Assembly (NCBI GenBank): GCA_948567375.1
Contig: OX419755.1
Coordinates: forward strand, 14,761,001-14,825,000
From: Lunularia cruciata
Taxonomy: Eukaryota; Streptophyta; Marchantiopsida; Lunulariales; Lunulariaceae
Direction: 5' to 3'
Length of the DNA stretch: 64,000 bases
In this document: positions 24,956-36,680 of the stretch, piece by piece
Position numbering within the stretch: the stretch's first letter is position 1
Layout of the letters: each line of letters begins with the position of its first letter
Notes under the pieces: generated by a model
What the model was told of the DNA's origin: nothing
Database searches by the model: none
The model's input: only the letters and a program-made list of their open reading frames with translations
Position numbers and translations under genes: made by a program

Positions 24956-27900
24956 ATGCTATCAAAGTAGGAATGGAATGGATGGAATTTATGGACCACC
25001 AAAGACATTCTACCAAACCATTGGGATTTTCATATCCATGTACTACCCAAGCATTATTTCATGTAATTCATGATCTCACGCTTTGGGCAATTTTTTTTGA
25101 ATGTGATCACCTTGCTTGATGAACCCTTGGTTGTAACTTATGAACATGGTAGACATGTTGTATCTATGTATTAACTTAGAGACTTATAGGTAGTTTGATA
25201 AAGTAGTAGCCATGGTGACAATACCCAAAGTTATCATTGTTGTGTAGCAACAAATTGAGCCTCTTACTTGATTGTTGGAAGAAAAAGACCATCAACAAAA
25301 GAGCATATAAAGAGAACTTCATTTTAAGAAGGAGAAGAGCAAATCTTATTTCTAAAGCCCAAGGTATTTGAAAGAAAGAATCTCCTAAGCATAGTGGAAA
25401 ATTTTTGTGTTTAATTGCAAATATTATTTTGAAACTACAAATCTTTAAGATAAATTGAGAGAGATTATCTTGGCTTCAAGCCAATTAGATAAAGTGGCAA
25501 AATTATGATGAAAATTTTGAGTGGAGCAAACTAAATGGCAATTTTTCACACCAATCTCAACATGGGAAGAATTCAAGAGTGCAATAATTAGGTGATTTCA
25601 AGCTATAAATATCACACAAGCTCCCCATGATAGATCGGCAAAATTGAAGCATATTGGTTTAGTAAGAAGCTATATCACTCAATTCCAAAACACCATAATG
25701 TAAATTCCAAATATACTAGAAGGTGAAGCTCTAGATTAATTTTGAGGGGTTTAAAGTCACACACAAAATTGGAAATCACCATGTGGGAGTCCCAAACACT
25801 TGGAAGAAAACATGCAATTGGTTGAGAGCCTGATTCTTTGGTTGCAATAACTTTATCTTGACCTTGACCTTCACAAAATCTGCAAACATGTTACACATGG
25901 GTGAAGGAGCCAACACCAATGGAGATTGATGCCATCCAATGGAGATCACTTGGAATTGTAGATAATGAAAGATTGTGACAAAATGATGGTTGTTTTAATT
26001 GTAGCTAAATTGGATATCGTATTGCTAAATATCCACTTAAAGAATAAGTAATCCTAACAAATCACCCAAATAGAGTTCGTGGAATGTGATGATTAGGAAA
26101 CAAAGAATCCCAATAAGAAAATTTAAGTCACTTATTGGGAACTTGATTAGTTCCAATGGTCTTGAAGGCTCAACCTATGTAAGTTTATTTCACATGCAAG
26201 GTATGATATTTGATTGTGGTTGTAGGATTTTGGTTGATTTTGGAAGTTCAAATAATTGCATATCCATATAATTAGTAAATGAATTAAGTATCCCTATCAG
26301 GCATATAATTGGAAGTAGATTGACAATGACAGATGGTAGAAAGAGTTTTGCAATTTGTCCCTCACATCTTGTTACATTCAAAATTGGGAAGGAGTATTTG
26401 GAATGTATGAGGTTGTAGTGGCAACTCTACACTATGATGTCATTCTAGGTTTGCCTTGGCTTGAATATCAAAAGGTTCATTTTGATTGGACCTGATGATA
26501 AATCCAAGTACAACACCAAGGTAAGAATTACCAATTAGATTGGCTGGCAACTTTAGATAAGACATCTAAGAATAATCAGTCCTAAGATGAGAAGTTTATC
26601 AATAAAGCAACCATTGAGCAAGCTTTGGATGAGGATATTCTATTTTTACAATGTGGATCAAACCAATTGTGTAAGGAGAATCCGATGAGGGCCAAAAGTG
26701 TCATCAAGCAATGGTTGATCAAATAGTTCAGGAGTTTATAGATATATTTCTTGATGATCTACCAAAGGGATTGCCTTTTGATCGTGATATGCCCTTCAAG
26801 ATTGACTTATTGCCAAGAAGTACTCCGGTAAGTAGACCAATCTATTAGCTCTCACCAAAGGAATTGAATGAGATTTAAACAACATTGATGGAGTTGTTGG
26901 AGACGGATTTTGTACAACATAGTACATCTCCTTGGGGAACACCGGTACTATTTGTCCCAAAGAAGGATAGAGGACTTTGCTTCTATATTGATTACCATGG
27001 CCTCAATAAACAAACAATGAAGAATGCATGTCCTTTGCCTTGAATTGATGACTTGCTAGATTAATTGAGTGGAGCACAATACTTCTCCAAGTTGGATCTC
27101 TAAAGTAGCCATTGGTAGATTCATATTGATAGAGAGGATGTGCAAAAGATTACCTTTTGCACAAGATATAGGCATTTTGAAGGGAGAGTTCTACCTTTTG
27201 GGCTCACAAATGCTCCAACATTCTTTATGGATCAGATGCATTGGGTGTTGGATGGGCTATTGTATTGGTATATGGTGGTTTTCTTTGATGATATGTTATT
27301 TTATAGATGGAGGTAGAACTTGCAAATCACATGCAAGAAGTCCTAAGATGACTACGTCAATAGAAGTTTTACTACAAGAAATCAAAGTGTGCCTTTTGGC
27401 AAAAAGAAGTTACCTTCTTGGGTCATAAGATCTCATCAAAGGGGATCAAGATAGAAGAGAAAAATTAAGGCCATTACTAATTGGTCTACTCCAAAGGATG
27501 CTACAGAAGTGCGGGGATTTAATGTATTGGAAATTTTTTACAGATGGTTCATCCACTACTATGCTCATGTGCCCGCACCATTGACTGACCTCTTGGGGAA
27601 GACCTCAAGTTTTCATTGGACCACCAAGCACAAAGAAGTATTCTTGAAGCTTAAATATATGGTGTCTTCCAGACCTATTCTTCAACCACATGATCCTCAA
27701 CCATCTTGTGTGGTTGATTTTGATGCTTCTAACTTTGCCATTGAAGTTGTGTTACAATAGCAATTTCAAGATGGGTTGCATTTCATTGCTTTTGTGTCTC
27801 ATCAACTAAACACCATAGAAAGGAATTACTCTGCTCAAGAGTAAGAACAACTAGCAATGGTATATGCTACCAAGGTATGGAGTCATTATCTCTTATCTCA

Positions 27901-28054
27901 TGCAAATTGAGCACATGAAGAGTCGACATCATCAATCGGAGGCACAATTATAGTTTTTTGACCTCAAACTTGAGTACAAACTTGGTAGGTTCCATATTAT
28001 CCCTGATGGTCTATTTCAACAACCTGATTTGAAGTCTCTTCCTCTCATCACAAT

Positions 28055-28463
28055 TGTAACAATATGGAGTTTAGCGACAAAGTTAGTCAGGCTTACGAAG
28101 TAGAGAATAAGACAAAATAGCCTAGAATATTCTAGAAGCATCTAAGAAGCTTCTTGGGAAGCTTCCCAACTATTTAAATTGTGCCCTAAGTAGGTAGCTT
28201 CTAGAAGCTTCTAACTAGCTTAGCTTGCATGCCAAGTAGGCGGCTTCTAGAAGGAAGCTTCTTGAGAAGCTTCCTGGTTAACTTGGCTTGCACTCCAAGA
28301 AAGCGGCTCAAGGAAGCTTCTTGAGAAGCTTCAAGGGTCTTGTATGCTACCTATAAATACCAAAGCCAAAGCTCATGCTAGGCATTTGGAGTTTTCTCTC
28401 ATTCAAGTGTCCTAATGTGAGTTTCCATTCTCCTATTTCTCTCCTCGGTTTTGGTCTTTTACA
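28055..28463 (+). repeat. Solo LTR of the element 2/3 family, nested in element 3
   Basis: A single LTR of about 409 bases (TGTAACAATATGGAG to TTTTACA), flanked by a perfect five-base duplication ACAAT (28050-28054 and 28464-28468). It interrupts the pol relic between RNase H and integrase: the flanks join to CTCATCACAATGGCAATTA, matching element 2 near 22206-22224. It arose by insertion of a full element followed by LTR-LTR recombination. A perfect three-unit heat-shock-element motif lies at 28199-28211. Confidence 0.92.
28199..28211. promoter_or_regulatory. Perfect three-unit heat-shock-element motif in the solo LTR
   Basis: Same TTCTAGAAGCTTC motif and same position in the LTR as at 23877-23889. 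Function not shown. Confidence 0.5.
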
Positions 28464-28690
28464 ACAATGGCAATTATGATAGTGTCAATTGACTCAAAAA
28501 GTCCACATAAAGTTTAGACCCACTTTATAACAAGACTCCTTCTCTTAGATGGTTCAAGGTCATCTTGTAGCATGTGATAAGGAATACAACACCTTCTCTT
28601 TTAAAGAAGACATTCTATTCTATGAGAATTGAATCTATGTTCCAATTAGAGTGATCTAAGACTTGTGCACCTTCAAGAAACCCATGATTT

Positions 28691-29271
28691 TTTGGTGGCG
28701 GTGCAAAGCTCCCATCAAACACGCTAGACTTGCATCAACATTTGGACATTGTAACATCACTATATGTACTCTTGTGCATATATTATTCTTTTAGGCATTT
28801 ATCTTCAAGTCCAAGGCAAGATCTATATGCTTAGGCCCACCGGAATTTGCCTGAAAGTACGGTCAAACATAACAAATTTATAAAAAGCAAGAGCCTTAGA
28901 TAGACACAAAACCAAAAGCCTATCTATTTGGTTATTACCTCCTCCTCAGAAATGTGGACGTATCCAAAGATTGATCAATCATTTGCTTCATTATTACTCC
29001 TTGGACATATAGATAGAGCCACAAATAAATCAATAGTACCAGAACTAGTGTTAAAAACACTCACTTCTATGATATCTATGATTTTCTCTTTCCGATATCT
29101 AAGTTGCAATGACATGAGAAACATCAACCTCATGTTATTGACTATATTTGCCTCTTTGGAACCGTTTAATTTCACATTTTTGAGTCATGTGTGGATGTAT
29201 AGTAAATAAATACCTCAACACACATAAAATTAACAAGGAATAGAGGAACACTCAATCAAACAAACAGGGAA
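28691..29271. mobile_element. Unidentified insertion of about 580 bases inside element 3
   Basis: Homology to element 2 breaks after CCCATGATTT and resumes at CATTGGTCACATGGG. The intervening sequence matches nothing in the other elements. It has no clear terminal repeats or target duplication and no domain in its short frames. It could be a decayed solo LTR or non-autonomous element of another family. Confidence 0.5.
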
Positions 29272-30559
29272 TCATTGGTCACATGGGTGTTGACAAGATC
29301 TTGGGTACCCTACAACACCAATGGTGGTGGCCCAACATGGCATAAGATGTCCAAGATTTTGTCCAATCTTGTGAGAGCTACCAATGCAACAAGACCAACA
29401 ACCAAAAACTAAGTGGACTCCTTCAACCACTTCCCATCTCATCTGCTTGATGGGAATATGTGGGCTTAGATTTCATCACATCCTTGCCCAAGATAAAGTA
29501 AGGTCATACAAAAATCATAGTGTTTGTCAATAAGCTTAGTAAGCAAATCCATTTGGCACCAACCTTTGATACAGTGGATCCTCCAACATTAGCTCAAATC
29601 TACTTCAACAAATGTCTTCAAGGATTATGATATACCTCATGTATTCATCTCCTACTATGATTCTTTATTCATCAAATTTTTTGGCAAGCACTCTTCTAAT
29701 TACTCGGCACCATCCTTGCTTTGTCCACCGCCTATCATCCTCAAATTAATGGATACACTAAACATGCAAATCATACCTTGGAGGATATACTTTGTGCCTT
29801 TGTCAACATTCACCATACCAATTGGGGTGAATGTCTTGCAATTGTTGAGTTTGCTTACAATAATTCCAAATAGACAAGCATTGGATTCTCTCCCTTCTTC
29901 CTTAATTTTGGCCAAGATCCACTTGTTCCAAATTCTCTTCTTAATCCTCCTCCATCTCATGTCTCTCATACTTCCACCTTCTTGACACCAATATCCCAAT
30001 TTCTACAACAAACCAAATCTCATCTCCTTGTTGCTCAAAATTGTCAAAAACAATATGTGAATCAACATTGTTGTGATCTCACCTTTCAACTTGGTAATAA
30101 GGTCATGCTTTCTTCTAGTAATCTACCCGTCCCACTTGATACTCAAGTTTGTAAACTTGCTCCAAATTGGATAGGTCCATTTGATGTCTCTCAAATCATT
30201 TCTCTTATTGCTTATTGACTTGCATTGCCTTGTCATGTGCAAATCCACCTTGTTTTTCATGTTTCTAAGTTGAAACCATTTGTTTCTAATCCATCTTTCT
30301 TTTTCTCTTGTGTCCAATCCCCTCTTCCTACCATCCCTATCAACAATCATAAGGAGTATGAAATTGATTGTATCCTTGCACAATGCCATATTCAATATGG
30401 CCACAAACAAAATACCAAGTACAAAGTCCTTGGAAAAGAAATCCTCTTTATGATACCACTTGGGAGTCTCTTTCTCATCTCTAAAATGCATAAATGGCAA
30501 TCTAGGAGTTTGAAGCTTCCATGGTGACAAGGACATCACCAACTAGTGAGAGAGAAATA

Positions 30560-31035
30560 TATAACAAAAATATGGAGTTTATAGACAAGTTAGTCAAGAC
30601 AAACAAAGTAGCAAATAGGCCAAATTAACCAAGAATTGTAGGAATATTCTAGAAGTATCTAGGAAGCTACTTGGTACCTTCTAAGTATTGAATAATGTGC
30701 ATGCCAAGTGGTGACTTCTAGGAGGAAACTTCTTTGGAAGTTTCCCGGCTACCTTAGCTTGCACGCCAAGTAGGTGGCATCTAGATGAAAGCTTCTTGGG
30801 AAGCTTCCAAACTAGCTTAGCTTGCATGCCAAGTAGGTGGCTTCTAGAAGGAAGTTTCTTGAGAAACTTCCCAATTAGCTTAGCTTGCACTTTAAGAAAG
30901 TGACTGTTATGAAGCTTCCTTAGAAGCTTCTCAAGAGCCTTGTATGTTCTTTATAAATACCAAAGCTCAAGCTCATGCTAGGCATTTGGAGTTTCCCTCA
31001 TTCAAGAGTCCCAATATGATCTTTCACTCTGATCT
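30560..31035 (+). repeat. 3' LTR of element 3
   Basis: Diverged copy of 24461-24955, beginning TATAACAAAAATATGGAG (decayed TG). It is shortened at its end, stopping at CTTTCACTCTGATCT before the proposed TCCAT target duplication. Confidence 0.8.
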
Positions 31036-31040
31036 TCCAT

Positions 31041-33059
31041 TCTAGACTAGCCATAGACAAACTATGTAGCGCTTGTGTTGTTCTACTATACTCTCAAGCT
31101 TGACCCAACATTCTATTGTAATCAAGTAGAATCTATAATATTTGATGGCTGAAATTGTCTCCTATGGCATGCAGCCCTTTCAAACTTCTCTTGTAGGGTA
31201 GCCCAATCTCCCACTTAGAATTTATGATATACAATAGCTTTGTCTCTCTACTCCACATGCCTCTTTTAGTGTAGCAAAGACACCATTATGGGAGTAAGAG
31301 GAATAAGAGGAATAAGAGGAATGCTAACTCATCCATGGGATCAAGAGACAATCAATCAAACGGTAAGAAAAAAGCCTATCTAACCTTATCATAGAGTGTA
31401 CAAGGAAGCCTATAGAATAGGCTTGGACAAGGAAAAATCATCTCAAATAATCCCAAAATATAACCTGTCTGAGATGCTAACCACTCACACAAATTGATTG
31501 GAATCCTTGGGTGGTCAACAAAAGGACTGATGAAGCATGTATAATTCCCAAGAGTCAATGATCTTGATGTGGTCACTTGCTTCTTGTGAGAATCCCAAGT
31601 GGTCCAATAATAGTCCTTGTGAATCTTTCCCACATGAGTCCTTACCCCTTGTGAGATGAAGAGTATGTGACACATCAAGCATGATGTACCTTGAGCCGCT
31701 CTAGACTTCCTCACATGTGGAAGTGAAGCCATAACTAGCACAAGAGTAATGATTGTAACACATATTGCTACTCTATGTAGCACCCCATACCTAAAAACCA
31801 CAACCCACTCACAATCCCACCTCACATGAGAATATGCTAACTCTCAAAACCCTACAAAAACAATAAACTCTCATAATTTTTAATTTATATCTCATAATTT
31901 TCAAACTAAGTTCCAATCAAACTAGAATATGAAAACCAAGAGAATAAATTGAAATTTCTTGACCCATCACTCCTATCAATAAATAATCACTCCAAACCTT
32001 AAAAACCTAAATGTTTTCATATCTTTCTAATAGATTCTCCATAACCTTCAATTTAGGTACCAAGAGAACTAGAATTGAAAATGAAGAGAAACTACTATTC
32101 ATTCCAATGGTACAAGCTAATGTGCTCTAAAATTTTTGAGTTTCCTCCTCACTCTCTTCTATCTTCTCCCTTCAAACTCTTCCTAATCTACTTTTTTACT
32201 TTTCTCTTCCTTTTGTTGTCTAGGCCCAACATTAAAGAAAAGAGGCTATACTCATCCTTACTCCGACTAGGCTTGATATAGGTGGATAAGCAAAGTTCTC
32301 ATCATCATTTCTCATCAACTCAAGTGAGTTTCCTCTTGATGGGATGAGTGCAAATCAGCAATGTTTCACACAAACTTGGCTAGTAGTCAAACATATTTAA
32401 CATCACCATAATTTCCCAACATGAATGTGGGAACAACATGCACAATAAAGCACATTCACAGATTTGCAAACTTGTTGCAATAAGAGAAGTCTTGGCTAAG
32501 ATAGGTGTGATTAAAATTATCACATGATACTAGAGTTTATATTAGAATGGTCACTCTCTTTAGTATATATTTTATTATATATTATTTAATCTATCTATTT
32601 ACTTATGTGGATGATTTTCTGTAGATTTGTATAAAAATTTTAAAATTTTAAAATTACTATTAATTTAATCTATGTAAACAACTCATAGATGGAAAGTTCT
32701 CAATAAATTTGTTAGACTATACCCACCTTCCTCACCATTAGTCTTCTCTCTCTTTTGAAAGATTTTAACAATTTACAATAAAAGAAAGATCATTCTTTTT
32801 GGATTCATTGTAATTAGTTTCAAAATATCAAATGAGGATTTTAAGTAAAGGATAGCCTACTTTGGGCAATATTCAAATAAGGAATAATAAATTTTATAAT
32901 AAAATCTTACTACAAAATTCAATATATATACTCATGTTAAACTTTTCTCTTGGTAAAGCTTTTGATGTAGCTAAAAGACATCTCTTATCTCTTGCTATTC
33001 TCTTGCTGATAATACTAGATCTCTATGTGTTTGGTTCTCTTGTGGAATTATGGGTTGTA
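31041..33059. other. AT-rich intergenic DNA, probably old repeats
   Basis: No supported gene. A 149-codon frame on the - strand (31376-31825) shows no recognisable domain. A TGTAGCACCCCATACC sequence at 31776 resembles the start of many plant gypsy LTRs, but no second copy is in the window. A 9-base unit (TAAGAGGAA) occurs three times in tandem at 31295-31321. Confidence 0.45.
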
Positions 33060-36000
33060 TATTAGCTTAATAGCAGTCTGGTAATCATTGTACATTGGAG
33101 TTGGACTATCTTGTCCAAATTGCAATTCCTTGAGTGACTTGCAAAGCCATATTGCTTTGTTGGCAACTAAACACGCTGCTATATACTCTGCCTCTATGGT
33201 AAAAGTAACTATGCATTATTGTCTTTGGTAGCTCCAAGCTAGTGGTCCACTATCCATCATGAATATAAAACCATTAAGTGACTTTCTATTGTCTAAGTCA
33301 CAAGAAAAATCAGAATCAAGTACCCAACTTGTGTATCAGTAACATCTGATCCTCCATTAAATTCTAATCCATAATCTAGAGTACCTTTATGGTACTTGAA
33401 AATTCTCTTTAATGCTTCCTAGTGTTGAGATGAAAGATTAGAACTAAACTTCGCAACTATGTTAACAATGTAAGCAATATCAGGTCTTGTACATATCTAG
33501 AACACATTAGACATCCTATTGCTTCTTGGTAGGGTGCTCTAATTGGTTCTCTTTCTTCTATTTGTAACGTAACATTTGGATCTACAAGAGTAGTAATTGG
33601 ATATGCATATTCAAGATTGAGCTATTTTATAATTGACTCTATGTATCTTCTTGAGTCAATCTAATTTTGAGATTTTGTTTGTCACAAAAGATCTAATGTC
33701 CTACATAATACTCTAGTTCTCCATGTGTAACTCCAAACTTTCTATAAGGTGATCTAACATGGTAGCAATTGTAAGATTTGTCTTTTGCACAAATCAATCC
33801 ATCATCTACAAAGATAGTGAGGATTATCCTAGATCCATAATACACACAAGGATCCAAAAGATATGGTTGTCACCTATACATCATTAAGGAGCCATTACAC
33901 TTCAGGTTCCAGTTCCTTGAGGCTTGCTTCAAGCCATAAAGGCTCATTTAACAATCTGCAAACACTCTTCTCCTTTCCAACTTCTTTTATCCTTGTGGTT
34001 GCTCTATGCAAATCTCCATTAAGAAAAGCACTCTCTTCTTATAGGAGACAAATGATAGTCTCACTTGTGGGTTTTTTTTGTAGCCTCCTCTATAGACTCC
34101 TTAGAAGCTTTTGAAACTCTACATCAACTTCTATCTCATCAATGCTCATTCTAGCCTTGGCTTGCACTCCAGCTCACTTTTGAAAATAATTTGCATCTAC
34201 ATTTTAGTTCAACATTTGTAATCATCAATGATTGAGTAGCTTCTCTATGAGCATGAAATCCCTACATTTATACATTTTTTTCTTTTGATTCTACAATCTA
34301 AAGGGTAACTTGTATTTTGAACTACATCCAACAAAAGGTATCTCTTGCCCCATTGGATCAAGCCTTTTCTCATATCCTTTGATATGTGACAAAGACTTAG
34401 CAACCAAAAGTTCTCAAATGTGCAACTAATGGTTTTATTTTATGCCAAAGTTCATAAGGAGTTTTCTCTAAACTTCTTGTGAAAATATGTCTAGCAACTC
34501 CCATTTCTTTTGCCCACAACTCTATAGGCAACTAGCTAGCCAACAACATGCTTCATGTTGTTTCAAACAATTTTTTTATGGTCTCTCTCTCAAATACCAT
34601 TTTTCTCTAGAGTATAAGGTATTATAATTTCATGGATTAATCCAAAACTATATATATATAATTTCCTTTCCAACGTATTCACCTCCTCTATCAGATTTTA
34701 GTTTCTTGATCTTCACTTCACAATGAGTCTCTCTTGTTTTTTATTCATGCACACATAGAAATGTGTGCATGAATAAAAAACAAGAGAGAGTTTTGACTTC
34801 TCTTTTGAGAAACAAATTTGAAACCACTAGTATTTTCCTTGAAAAGGGGATCCTGATCCTCCTATTGAGCTCACACTCATTGGACCACAATTATCATTAT
34901 GAAAGAACTTTCCACCCTTATATTTGCCTCTACTCTTGTTGGACTTGGCAAAAGGTAGTCTACGCCACTTTCCTAGAGAACATCCATCACAACAGAAAGA
35001 ATTTTGACTACTAGGCTCTTTTGGTTTCAAATAGAGACCCTCTACAAGTCCTCTCTCTATCTTCCTAATGTTGGTAAGATTGAGATGCACAAGTCTTTGG
35101 TACCAAAGTGCAATATCTAACTTTTAACATTCTTCTTTCCTTTCTAGCTTCTCATTCTTCCCATTGCTTGCAACAATATAGTTAGTTTGGGAAATGTTAC
35201 CTATCTTGGTAACCTTGATTTGAAGTTTGTAGAGCTTTGAGGCAGCGCACCCATCATTACCAATATGCCATCTTTCTCTATGTAGTAATCTTCTTTGGTA
35301 TAGGTGGTATGGATTCCTTGTCCATTGCTTGAAAAATGTTGAATAGGCTAGACTTCAACTCTGAAACACCAAGAACTCCTTTGATGCCTCCTTCTTGTTT
35401 TCTTGCACCAATCTGACAAGATATTGGAATGTCTCCTACTCCAACAACCCAAAACTTATGATTGTTAGCAACATATGTTGGCTAGGTTCTTTCTTCACTC
35501 TTCTTGAAATCTTAGAGCCACTCTTGTCTATTGATCATGTGCTTTGAAGCTCCTCCATTAGCACATCAAACATTGTTATGTAGATATTCATTGATACTTA
35601 TGGTAGCAATAGAGCTAGCAACAAATGCGATAATCTATGTTGTTAGAGAATTGGCTTGACTTCTAGAATTATCTACGTTGTGGTGCTTTCTTCTTGGGAG
35701 GTTATGCTCACTCCTACATTCCCTTTGCCCAATGCCCCTACTTTCCACACTTGTTACAACTTGTTCTCTTCTTCAATTGAGAAATATTGATCTTCTTTTG
35801 AGTTCCATTGTTGTAGTTACCTCTAATGCTTCTTCTACAAAGCTAAAAAGGCTCTCTATGTTGAACTCTCTTCTTTGTCTTATCCACATTTGCTCAAGGT
35901 TTCTTCCTTGAGTAGTCTTGAGTTTCTCAATGGTGTGTTACTCCTCAAGTACATTACACCGTATTTCTATTATATGACAATAAGTTTGTGGAAAACTAAA

Positions 36001-36680
36001 AAAAGCCTTGGTTATGATTGAGGAATTGTCTATTCTTACACCAAGGTTACTTAATGGACTAATGATAGTTTCTACTTGGCTAATATAACCCGCCATCTCC
36101 TATCCCAATTTTATTTTTTATTGAAAAAATCTTTGTTGGAGAATGTGCTTATTTTCTAAAGCACATTGCTCATGCATTTTAATCAATCTACTCCACATGT
36201 TTGCAGTTTTACAATTGATCAATTGTTGTTTATACTTCTCTTCTATGGCTACACAAATGTACATTTCTGCAACATCATTCTTGGTTTATAAATTGGTCTT
36301 TTCTCCATACGCTATGGCTTGTTCTACAATACTTATGTCTTTTTGACTTGAAGACAATCATCATCTAGAATTTCCAAATCAAGAAATTCTCCTTGTTGAA
36401 TTGATTAATGTGTGCTATATCTCTTACATTGCTCCTTGTTCTTGTTGTGTCCCAATCTACTCTTATATATGAAAGATCTCATGTAGTCTCTCAATCTATA
36501 CGAAAGTCCTTACTAAGAATAATTTTCTATCACTCTTGATGAATTAGGAAATGTGTGCATGTAACATGTTGAAAACTATTGTGAAATAGATGAAATTTGC
36601 ACATCAATTACAAAACACAATGAACAATAAAAGATACTCAAAGCTCTTATGTGGACTAGCTCTTATTGCAAATCTAGTCA
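33060..36680 (-). pseudogene. Ty1/copia gag-pol relic
   Basis: Read on the - strand from about 36.5 kb downwards. A gag remnant is followed by a zinc-knuckle trace near 35700-35755 (CNKCGK, GHWAKG). The GAG-pre-integrase zinc site and integrase start lie at 34827-35090 (CDGCSLGKWRRLPF, then HNDNCGPMS), and an integrase core remnant with SDRGGEY sits near 34680-34710. The reverse-transcriptase active site reads IFVDDGLI near 33790-33815. The RNase H region lies near 33120-33320 (NRKSLNGF, EAEYIAA). Integrase before reverse transcriptase is the diagnostic Ty1/copia order. A degraded primer-binding-like stretch lies near 36655-36672. LTRs were not recognised. It has stops throughout and no coding capacity. 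Confidence 0.8.
34729..34788. repeat. Perfect 28-base palindrome with 4-base loop
   Basis: Bases 34729-34756 and 34761-34788 are exact reverse complements separated by AGAA. It lies within the integrase part of the copia relic. Such a perfect hairpin in otherwise decayed DNA suggests a recent local inverted duplication. Confidence 0.9.

Larger units (their letters stand above)
24970..30540 (+). pseudogene. gag-pol relic of element 3
   Basis: Heavily mutated. The zinc knuckle near 25990-26040 reads CFNC then GYRIAKYP, so both the His and the last Cys are Tyr. The protease near 26221-26260 reads ILVDFGSSNNC. The reverse transcriptase N-terminus that element 2 lacks is present near 26715-27060 ([25 protein letters not shown]). 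The active site near 27285-27305 keeps FFDD. RNase H runs about 27661-27900 (VDFDASNFAIE). Integrase resumes after the foreign insert with GHMGVDKILG near 29280 and continues to about 30218. A chromodomain remnant follows near 30350-30480. Stops and frameshifts occur throughout. Confidence 0.85.
24461..31035 (+). mobile_element. Ty3/gypsy LTR retrotransposon, element 3, degenerate and carrying insertions
   Basis: Same family as element 2 but older and more decayed. LTRs are 24461-24955 and about 30560-31035. TCCAT occurs directly before the first LTR (24456-24460) and at 31036-31040, exactly where homology to the LTR ends, so it is the likely target duplication. The 3' LTR lacks the last stretch of the 5' copy. 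The element was itself hit by a solo LTR (28055-28463) and by an unidentified sequence of about 580 bases (about 28691-29271). Without these it would be about 5.6 kb. Confidence 0.88.

Noticed and set aside
31376-31825. 149-codon open frame on the - strand
   Set aside because: Longest frame in its area, but it has no recognisable domain, lies in repeat-rich AT-rich DNA and overlaps an LTR-like start. Not called as a gene.
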